From Candidatus Krumholzibacteriia bacterium (GTDB taxonomy: Bacteria; Krumholzibacteriota; Krumholzibacteriia; Krumholzibacteriales; Krumholzibacteriaceae): a DNA stretch of 18,061 nt. The DNA is taken from contig JAQTVX010000009.1 of the NCBI GenBank assembly GCA_028706585.1, forward strand, positions 1-18,061, in the 5' to 3' direction. The stretch's first letter is position 1, and every line of letters begins with the position of its first letter. Shown here one piece after another: positions 7,285 to 13,727 of this stretch. The position numbers and the translations under genes were made by a program. The notes under the pieces were generated by a model. The model saw nothing but the letters and a program-made list of their open reading frames with translations. It made no database searches and was not told the DNA's origin.

Positions 7285-8527
7285 CGGGACCGTTCTGAAG
7301 CTGTTTCTCGTGGTCGCCGGTCTGCTCTCGAGCGACACCCAATCTCCGGATCTTTCCCGCCACTGCTCCCTGGCGCCAGCGATCGTCGTGTGCACTCCAG
7401 CTGCGCCGGACACGGCCGGGACGGCAAAGGCCGGGAAGACCGGGAAAGCGACCAAGATCACCATCTCGGACGAGGGCATCAAGATCGAATCAGAAGGGTC
7501 CGAGAAGGTCATTCTCACCGGTGACGACGCGAAGCGGGCCGAGATCGATAGACGCGTGCTGCAGAATCTGGATAGCCTCAAGAATCTGCCCGAGAGCCTC
7601 GCTACGATGTTCACGGACGACGAGGACAAGCGGTTCTATCGCGTTAAGGGTTCCGACGTCGTTCAGTTCGGCAGGCGCATCGAGGTCGGGCCCCACGAGC
7701 TGGTCAACGGCGACGTCGTCTCGATTTGCTCGGACATCTCCATCGAGGGCAAGGTGACGGGCGATGTCGCTGCGATATGCGGCAAGGTCGAGCTCGGTCC
7801 GGAGGCGATCGTGAATGGCGAGGTCGTCTCTATCCTCGGTTCGGTCGATCGCGAGGACGGCTCGGTCGTGCGCGGCGAGACCGCGGTGATAGGGCGCCAC
7901 GGCCACCCGGGTCTGAACCTTCCGCTCGGTCCCCTCGGCACGGGGGTATTCGGCGCCGGCGCCAAGGTGGTCGTCTTCATCATCACCGTGCTTCTTATGC
8001 TCATCGTGCTCTACTTCATCTCGCAGCGAATGACCAACGCCGGAAACTGCGCGGCCGGATCCTTCCTCAAGTCGTTCGGCACCGGTTTGCTCATCCTGTT
8101 CGTGGGCTCCGTGCTCGTCGTGGTCCTTTCGATCATCCTTGCGATTACTATCGTCGGCATTCCGGTCGCCTTGCTTCTCGTTCTCTCTTTTATCGCGCTG
8201 TGCGCGATCGGATATTTTGTGAGTGCGCTCGCGCTCGGCGCGTTCGTTTGCAGGAAATTCAATCTGGATAGCGAATCGGTATACATCCACGGTATCGTCG
8301 GGCTGTTCCTTCTCTCGATCATCGGAATAATCGCAAGCTTCATGTTCATCGCTCCGTGGCTCAGGCCGATGCGCGTTTCGTTTCTCGTCCTTGCGGGGCT
8401 CGTGAAGTTCGTGGCGCTCGCGACGGGAATCGGTGCGTTCATCGTGTCGAAGGGAGGAAGCCTGGCCGCCAGAGCGAAGCCACCTCTGCCGGATCAGGCG
8501 GAGGGTCCAGGGCGTTTGTCCCTTTGA
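7268..8527 (+). CDS. Bactofilin-like repeat domain fused to a multi-TM membrane domain
   Basis: A 419-residue protein. The ATG at 7268 is preceded by AAGGAGAG and gives a hydrophobic signal-like N-terminus (about 8-20). A low-complexity K/T/A region follows. Residues about 135-210 form short beta repeats typical of polymer-forming (bactofilin) domains, with VNGDVVSICSDISIEGKVTG and then VNGEVVSILGSV. The C-terminal half has at least four strongly hydrophobic stretches: about 232-251, 270-328 (two or more helices), 339-365 and 371-393. Bactofilins form cytoskeletal filaments in bacteria; here the domain follows a signal-like segment and is tethered to the membrane. The same repeat style appears in the DUF4097 protein of this operon. 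The start overlaps the anti-sigma gene and the stop lies 30 bp before the Omp85 gene. Precise function unknown; scaffold or envelope organiser is inference. Confidence 0.75.
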   Translation: MLAFCNGTVLKLFLVVAGLLSSDTQSPDLSRHCSLAPAIVVCTPAAPDTAGTAKAGKTGKATKITISDEGIKIESEGSEKVILTGDDAKRAEIDRRVLQNLDSLKNLPESLATMFTDDEDKRFYRVKGSDVVQFGRRIEVGPHELVNGDVVSICSDISIEGKVTGDVAAICGKVELGPEAIVNGEVVSILGSVDREDGSVVRGETAVIGRHGHPGLNLPLGPLGTGVFGAGAKVVVFIITVLLMLIVLYFISQRMTNAGNCAAGSFLKSFGTGLLILFVGSVLVVVLSIILAITIVGIPVALLLVLSFIALCAIGYFVSALALGAFVCRKFNLDSESVYIHGIVGLFLLSIIGIIASFMFIAPWLRPMRVSFLVLAGLVKFVALATGIGAFIVSKGGSLAARAKPPLPDQAEGPGRLSL

Positions 8528-8557
8528 CAGTGCCACTGCTCCCTATTATCTTTAGGC

Positions 8558-10078
8558 GTGAATTTACGCTCATGTCGCGGGAGTCATATTGGCCTGTCCC
8601 CAAGTAGACGCTTTCCGGCGTTTTTGCTGTCTATTGCCATCTTATTAGCTGAAGGGACGACCCTTGCGGCGGAGGAGGCGCGGCCGGAGCCGGCGGACAG
8701 CGCCGTCTCCGGAGAATTTCTCGCGCCGGCCGCTACGCGGCTTTCGTGGTTCGACCGGATGCCGTGGGGGAGCGGGGGCGGGAAATCGAGCGCGGAAACC
8801 TGCGCCGATCTGGACCGGCAATGTGCGCGTTTGGAGCCCTTCTACGGCTGCACCGTTGATACGATCGTCGTATCGGGCAATACCCACACGAAAACGGTTA
8901 CGATTCTCCGCGAGATGGCGACCAAGCAGGGCGCTCGCCTCGAAGAGCGGCTCATCCGGAGGGATGCCTCGTTTCTCCGCGGTCTCGCGTACTTCGCCGA
9001 AGTGGGCATCGAAGCGGAGTCGGTCGAGGACGGAAAATGCCGGATCATGGTCACGGTCGTCGATCGTCCGGGATTGTTCATGCGCGTTCCATATCCGGTC
9101 GTCAACTACGATTTCGAGAAGGGATTGAGTTACGGAGTAAACTGGAAGATCAAGAACTTTCGCGGGCTGGCCGAGGACCTTTCCGTAACCGCCATGGCCA
9201 GACGGGATAAGGAAGACGGGGCAGGTTTTTCCTGGAACATTCCATGGGTCATGGGGCGGAGGGTAGCCCTCCGATTCAATGCGTATGCATACAAACGCAT
9301 CGAGGTGCCGGTCGATACGGATGAGGACTACATCAAGGAGCAATACGCGGTCGAGACCGGTCTCGGCGTTCCCATCACGCGAAGCCTGGTGAGGCAGCTG
9401 TGGTTCCGGACGACCCTCTCGTTCGAAGGAAGGGATTCGAGGCTCACGTTCAACGACGAGCTCGGCGATATCTCCCGGGGATTGAGTCATCAGAATTTCG
9501 TCGCTGTGGGCGCGGAGCTCTCGTATGACAGCCGCGCGGATCGCATCTCTCCGTTCAGCGGCATGCTCCATCGAGCGCGCCTGAAACGATACTCGTCGGT
9601 CTCGGGGCCGGAGCAGCATTATATATTCTATGGATTCTCGGATTACTTCTACGTGCCGGTCGGAGTGGAGCGCTCGTTCATCATCGCCCTTGACGGTGAT
9701 ATCCGCGAGGGGAATCTCCCTTCGTACTATCTGATGAAGCTCGGCGGCGTGGGGGACGTCAGGGGTTTCTCCGACAACGACCTGCGTGGCACGGTCAAGC
9801 TCGTCGGGTCGCTGCAGTATCGTGCGAGGCTCTTCGGTCCCCACGTCTTCAGGCTTCCGAAAATAGGTGAGTTCGACGTCGCCATGAACGGAGTTGCGTT
9901 CTTCGATAACGGCTCGTTGATGGATAGCATTCTCGATGCGAACACCTCAACCGTCTATTCGACCGGCGGACTTGGAATCGAGATCATCTCTCCGTTCAGA
10001 GACCTCATCCGGTTGGAGATGGCGAGCGATGGCACTGGAAAGCCGGCGTTCTACATGACGGCGGGCGCGAGTTTCTGA
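8558..10078 (+). CDS. Omp85/BamA-family outer-membrane beta-barrel protein
   Basis: A 506-residue protein with a signal peptide (hydrophobic stretch 21-31, likely cleavage near TTLAA, 34-38). One POTRA-like domain spans about 98-170 (TVDTIVVSGNTHTKTVTILREM, here shown in part as DTIVVSGNTHTKTVTILRE). A beta-barrel follows from about 175 to the end. The barrel carries the Omp85 loop-6 signature VRGF at 401-404 (GGVGDVRGFSDNDLRG) and ends in phenylalanine, the normal outer-membrane insertion signal. One POTRA and about 500 residues is much shorter than BamA (five POTRAs, about 800), so this is a specialised family member rather than the housekeeping BamA. GTG at 8558 is the first in-frame start, but its upstream AGG is too close, so the true start may differ by a few codons. 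It closes the sigma-factor operon. Confidence 0.87.
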   Translation: MNLRSCRGSHIGLSPSRRFPAFLLSIAILLAEGTTLAAEEARPEPADSAVSGEFLAPAATRLSWFDRMPWGSGGGKSSAETCADLDRQCARLEPFYGCTVDTIVVSGNTHTKTVTILREMATKQGARLEERLIRRDASFLRGLAYFAEVGIEAESVEDGKCRIMVTVVDRPGLFMRVPYPVVNYDFEKGLSYGVNWKIKNFRGLAEDLSVTAMARRDKEDGAGFSWNIPWVMGRRVALRFNAYAYKRIEVPVDTDEDYIKEQYAVETGLGVPITRSLVRQLWFRTTLSFEGRDSRLTFNDELGDISRGLSHQNFVAVGAELSYDSRADRISPFSGMLHRARLKRYSSVSGPEQHYIFYGFSDYFYVPVGVERSFIIALDGDIREGNLPSYYLMKLGGVGDVRGFSDNDLRGTVKLVGSLQYRARLFGPHVFRLPKIGEFDVAMNGVAFFDNGSLMDSILDANTSTVYSTGGLGIEIISPFRDLIRLEMASDGTGKPAFYMTAGASF

Positions 10079-10552
10079 TCTGGCGGCCGCCGGTTGTGCG
10101 CACGACTCTCAGACCAAATGTGAGCCCCGCGCTGGTCCCTGCGCGATTGCTGCGGATTTATGCGCAGGATGCCGATTTCTGGTGATATCGTTGGTAACTC
10201 ACTGCCTGATAAATATTTATGCCTCGTTCAATCTGTTGATGGGGTTTAAAGGTGGGTTAAAAAACACAATCCGTTGAGCTTAAAGATCGCTGTTGCCGCA
10301 CCGCCGCCGGATTTCTGCCGTCTCCGCCCGACATCTGGGGTGCGCCTGCCAGCGGCACCGCCTCCTGTAATTAATGGTTTTGCAACGTGTTATGAGTGAA
10401 TCCTCAGTCTATGCGCGAATCGGAGGGCTTCTCCCCGGCGCCGCGTCGATCATTGGTCTGCCTGTATCTTCAGTCGGGAACAAGGGTTGCAATTCATCCT
10501 GGGTGAGATCTTGGATGTCCCTGGGGAGCTGGTGCTCCGCCCGAGGATTGAG
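10079..10552. other. 474-bp intergenic region, no convincing gene
   Basis: Reading frames here have composition unlike a protein, and none has a good start signal. Two perfect palindromes lie just after the Omp85 stop: GGCGGCCGCC (10082-10091) and GTGCGCAC (10096-10103). A GACCA/TGGTC pair (10112-10116 with 10133-10137) follows. None is trailed by a T-run, so termination is uncertain. The middle (about 10190-10290) is AT-rich with repeated TTAAA. TTGGTA with a 17-bp spacer to TATTTA near 10191-10219 is a weak promoter candidate for the downstream gene. No known riboswitch core was recognised by eye. Confidence 0.5.
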
Positions 10553-11614
10553 ATGCATTGTAGTATATTCAAATGGAATGCCTTAGCCTCGATAGCGATC
10601 TTCCTGGTATTCGCATATCTGCTCGTGCCGGGGAATATTGCCGCTGGCGAAAATTCCCTAGTGAAACTCGAAAACGGGCTCGAAATCAGGCTCTATTCGC
10701 CCAAAAACGTTCTGGAGATGAGCACGAGGGATGGGGACGGGCGTCTCATTCTCACGCTGAGCGACGGAGTGAAGTACGAGCTCATCGACGACATTTGCGA
10801 TCCTCGGATCGTTAATCGGGGGGACGGCTCGTTTCATCCGGTAAACGAGGAATGGGTGATCGATGCTCTCGGGAAGGTCGACGTTTCGGGCGAGAAGATC
10901 AAGATGTCGGTGAACGTCTACGTGCTCCCGTTCCCCCGATCCGGATTGCTGGCCAGCTCCTCGTGCGACGACTGCATCTTTCTTTCGCCGGGAGTGCGGG
11001 AGATCGCTCGCCGCGCCGTGGCCTGCACGGCGACCCATGAGTTCGGTCACGTCTTTCAGGGCCATTTCGCTCCCGAAGGGAGCGGTGGACGTTGGGCCGA
11101 TTACTTGAGGATTCGCGGCTTGAAGGATTCGGCGGTCTACTCCGTCGATGCTTCCCATATGAACAGGCCGGCAGAGATATTCGCAGAGGATTTTCGTTAC
11201 CTTTTCGGCGGGGCCGAGGCGTGCAGCTCGGGCAAGATCGAGAACTGCGAAATCCCCCTGCCTGATGCGGTGAGCGGCCTAAGGGAGTTCTTCGTGGCTC
11301 TCGTGGAGCCTGCCGGGTTCGAGGAGCCGCTCGCGCTCTCGAACTATCCGAACCCGTTCAATCCCTCGACTACGATCCGTGTAGCGCTGGCATCTCTGGC
11401 GCCGGAAAAAAGAGGCGAGATCGATCTCGCGATCTACCGCGCGGATGGCTCTCTTGTTAGAAATCTCTACCGAGGCGCGGTATCGGGCGATGAGCTCACG
11501 GTAACGTGGGACGGGAGAGACGGCCGCGGGATGCCGGTATCGAGCGGGATGTACTTTTATGCAGTCCGCTCCGCGGCGGGAAGAGCCGCGGGCAAGATGC
11601 TTCTCCTGCGATAG
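10553..11614 (+). CDS. Secreted HEXXH metalloprotease-like protein with FlgD/T9SS-like C-terminal domain
   Basis: A 353-residue exported protein. The ATG at 10553 has GAGG six bases upstream and is followed directly by a signal peptide (hydrophobic about 10-28); an earlier in-frame ATG at 10487 would bury this signal 22 residues in. The centre has a zinc-protease motif HEFGH (162-166), with a further histidine at 171. The downstream AEIFAEDF (207-214) offers E208 or E212 as a third ligand, as in gluzincin-like folds. Residues about 262-353 form a FlgD/Ig-like C-terminal domain starting NYPNPFNPSTTIRV and ending with the GRDGRGMPVSSGMYFY pattern and a basic tail. Such domains are attached to surface or secreted proteins in FCB-group bacteria, in several cases for type IX secretion. 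The protease family is not identified. The gene is convergent with rlmN. Confidence 0.72.
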   Translation: MHCSIFKWNALASIAIFLVFAYLLVPGNIAAGENSLVKLENGLEIRLYSPKNVLEMSTRDGDGRLILTLSDGVKYELIDDICDPRIVNRGDGSFHPVNEEWVIDALGKVDVSGEKIKMSVNVYVLPFPRSGLLASSSCDDCIFLSPGVREIARRAVACTATHEFGHVFQGHFAPEGSGGRWADYLRIRGLKDSAVYSVDASHMNRPAEIFAEDFRYLFGGAEACSSGKIENCEIPLPDAVSGLREFFVALVEPAGFEEPLALSNYPNPFNPSTTIRVALASLAPEKRGEIDLAIYRADGSLVRNLYRGAVSGDELTVTWDGRDGRGMPVSSGMYFYAVRSAAGRAAGKMLLLR

Positions 11615-11680
11615 CGGCGCGGTTGAAGCGCCAGTGACGCCCACCGCCTGCATTGTTTGTTCCAGACCGAACTATCCAAT

Positions 11681-12712
11681 CTATGATTCCCGGCGCATTC
11701 TGAGCTGTCCGCAGGCCGCATGGATGTCTCCTCCTTGGCTCCGTCGCACGGTGACGGCGTTTGCCTGGGGCAAGAGCGGCGCGATGAAACTATCAATTCG
11801 CTCGTCCGAGGGCCGCCGGAACGCGCATCCGTTCCACTCGTTGAATGGAATGAGGTTGAGCTTGAACGGTTTCGCGGCGGTCAGCCCCGCGAGCCGTCTC
11901 GCGTCCTCCTGAGTATCGTTCACGCCGTCGATGAGGACGTATTCGAGGGTGACGCGCGTTTTCCGTGCACGCGCGAATTCGATCGCGGCGGCGAGGGTAT
12001 CGTCGATGCTCCGCGCAGCCGGCATCAGTCTCTTGCGCGCTTCGTCGGTGGTTGCGTTGAGGGAAACGGCGAGCGAGAATTTGAGACGGCTCGCGCCGAG
12101 CTCCCGAATCGCCTCCGGAATGCCGATCGTGCTCACCGTTATGCGTTTTTCGCCGAGCGCGAACGCGTCGGGAGAGTTGATGATCTCCAGCGCTCTGGCG
12201 AGGTTGTCGAGGTTGAGTAGCGGCTCGCCCATTCCCATGAAGACGATGTTGAAGCGCTCGCGCGGCGGAATGTGGCCCGCCTTGAAGAAAAGGACCTGGT
12301 TGAGGATTTCATCGGATCGCAAGTTCCGCTCGAATCCGCCGTCCCCCGTTCTGCAGAGCGCGCATCCGAGGGCGCAGCCCACCTGGCTCGATATGCATAT
12401 CGTGCGGTGGCCGTGGGCATCCATGAGCACCGCCTCTATGAGCGCGCCATCGTCCGAGGCGAGCAGAAATTTCTGGCTCGCGTCCACGTGGGAGCGTACA
12501 CTCTCCGCGAGGCGCAGCCAGGTGATCGTGAAGCGGTCCCCCAGCGTCCGTCTCAGGCTCGTCGGGAGGTTGGTCATGCCGGAGAAGTCTCCGCACCCCT
12601 TCTGATAGAGCCACTTGAAGATCTGCGCGGCCCGGTGCCGCTTTTCACCGAGCTCCTCGACGGCCGTCAAGAGCTCGGCAGCCGACATGTTCTTGATGTT
12701 GATCTTTTGCAT
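11681..12712 (-). CDS. rlmN: 23S rRNA/tRNA adenine-C2 methyltransferase RlmN
   Basis: A 343-residue radical-SAM enzyme that methylates C2 of A2503 in 23S rRNA, and A37 of some tRNAs in characterised members. The Fe-S cluster motif is C113-x3-C117-x2-C120 (GCALGCALC). C106 in TICISSQVGC and C334 in GGDIHAACGQL correspond to the two catalytic cysteines of the family. The SAM-binding GMGEP (160-164) is present, with conserved ITVSTIGIP and SLAVSLNA downstream. All key cysteines are present and the length is normal. The ATG at 12712 has only a weak GGA upstream. It is divergent from the Ppx/GppA gene with 37 bp between starts, and convergent with the metalloprotease gene with 66 bp between stops. 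RlmN rather than its resistance relative Cfr is supported by overall similarity. Confidence 0.96.
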   Translation of the reverse strand: MQKINIKNMSAAELLTAVEELGEKRHRAAQIFKWLYQKGCGDFSGMTNLPTSLRRTLGDRFTITWLRLAESVRSHVDASQKFLLASDDGALIEAVLMDAHGHRTICISSQVGCALGCALCRTGDGGFERNLRSDEILNQVLFFKAGHIPPRERFNIVFMGMGEPLLNLDNLARALEIINSPDAFALGEKRITVSTIGIPEAIRELGASRLKFSLAVSLNATTDEARKRLMPAARSIDDTLAAAIEFARARKTRVTLEYVLIDGVNDTQEDARRLAGLTAAKPFKLNLIPFNEWNGCAFRRPSDERIDSFIAPLLPQANAVTVRRSQGGDIHAACGQLRMRRES

Positions 12713-12749
12713 TGCCGATTCCGCCCTTGCATGCTAGAACGACGCGACA

Positions 12750-13727
12750 ATGATGATACGGGAAAGCGTTCGACCGTCCCATACAAAAAAAGAGATCCGT
12801 GGATGCATCGATCTCGGGAGCAGCAATTTCCGCCTGCTCGTCGTCGAGGGGGATTTCCCTCGGTGGGGGGGCGGGGATGAATCGTTCGAGCCTCGGTCGT
12901 CCGCGGAGGCGAAGCGATGGGTCGGCTGGGGCGACGATCTCGCGCGAACGCTGAGCATCTCACCGGAAATGGAGGCGCGGGCCCTTCGCTCGCTCGGCGA
13001 ACTCATTGCTGCCGCGCGCGATCTGGACTGCCCGCGGCCGCTGCTTGTCGCGACGAACACTCTGCGTGAGGCGTCAAATGCTCAATCCGTCAGGTCGGCG
13101 CTGGAGCGTGCTCTGGGCGTCTCGATTCGCGTGCTATCGCAGCGTGAGGAGGCCTCTCTCGGATACGCGGGAGCCTCGTTCTTCAGAGCCCGCGGCGAGC
13201 CTATGACTCTCATGGATGTCGGCGGAACGAGCACCGAAATCGCGTGGGGCAGGGGGAGGGCGATGGAGGGCTTTGCAGGCCTGCCTCTTGGGACGCACCG
13301 CGTGCATCAACTGCTGGAAGGACCCTCCTGCGCGCGCCGTGCGTCCATGCTTCTCGCCGGTGAACTGAAGGCGGCGCTCGTTTATCGCTTGCCCCCATTC
13401 TCCGGGGACTCTACAATGATATTGACCGGCGGCACGGCGGTGAGCCTCGCCGTGTTCCATCGGCACATTATGGGATATGAGCCTTCGTTCGAAGAGATGA
13501 GCCGGATCACTCGCGCGGATATCGAGCTGGTTCGGAGGCGCGTCGAAGGGCTCCGGCGGGCCGGCCGGGAGCGCGCCGCTCCTCTGGACCTGCAACGGAT
13601 GCGGCTTTTTCCGGCCGGGCTCGTTCTGATCGACGCCCTTCTTCAGGCATTTCGCATCGAGGCTTTTAGGATCACCGCGCGGGATCTACGATGGGGTTCT
13701 GTGCTCACGGGGGGAGCTTCTGCATGA
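12750..13727 (+). CDS. Ppx/GppA-family phosphatase-like protein
   Basis: A 325-residue protein of the actin-fold Ppx/GppA family, whose members hydrolyse polyphosphate or pppGpp; this length matches the short form. Phosphate-1 motif DLGSSNFRLL is at 21-30, ATNTLREASN at 101-110 (usually ATSALRDA), and LSQREEASLG at 129-138, holding the likely catalytic glutamate at 133 or 134. The second phosphate motif is MDVGGTSTE at 155-163 (usually D-GGGSTE). LPLGTHRVH and LTGGTAV follow, with RWGSVL near the end in place of the usual REG. The fold is clear, but several consensus positions differ, so substrate or activity may differ too. ATG at 12750 (or 12753) has no clear ribosome binding site. It overlaps the response-regulator start by 4 bp, suggesting a functional or regulatory link. 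Confidence 0.82.
   Translation: MMIRESVRPSHTKKEIRGCIDLGSSNFRLLVVEGDFPRWGGGDESFEPRSSAEAKRWVGWGDDLARTLSISPEMEARALRSLGELIAAARDLDCPRPLLVATNTLREASNAQSVRSALERALGVSIRVLSQREEASLGYAGASFFRARGEPMTLMDVGGTSTEIAWGRGRAMEGFAGLPLGTHRVHQLLEGPSCARRASMLLAGELKAALVYRLPPFSGDSTMILTGGTAVSLAVFHRHIMGYEPSFEEMSRITRADIELVRRRVEGLRRAGRERAAPLDLQRMRLFPAGLVLIDALLQAFRIEAFRITARDLRWGSVLTGGASA

Noticed and set aside
10487..10552. Start of the metalloprotease-like gene at the ATG at 10487
   Set aside because: It would put 22 polar residues ahead of the signal peptide; the ATG at 10553 has GAGG at normal spacing and starts directly into the signal.
10374..10586. A 70-codon plus-strand frame in the intergenic region
   Set aside because: It has no ribosome binding site, its composition is unlike a protein, and its end overlaps the well-supported signal peptide of the metalloprotease-like gene in another phase.
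11616..11632. GGCGC/GCGCC hairpin after the metalloprotease-like gene
   Set aside because: A five-pair stem with no T-run in a GC-rich region is too common to call a terminator.
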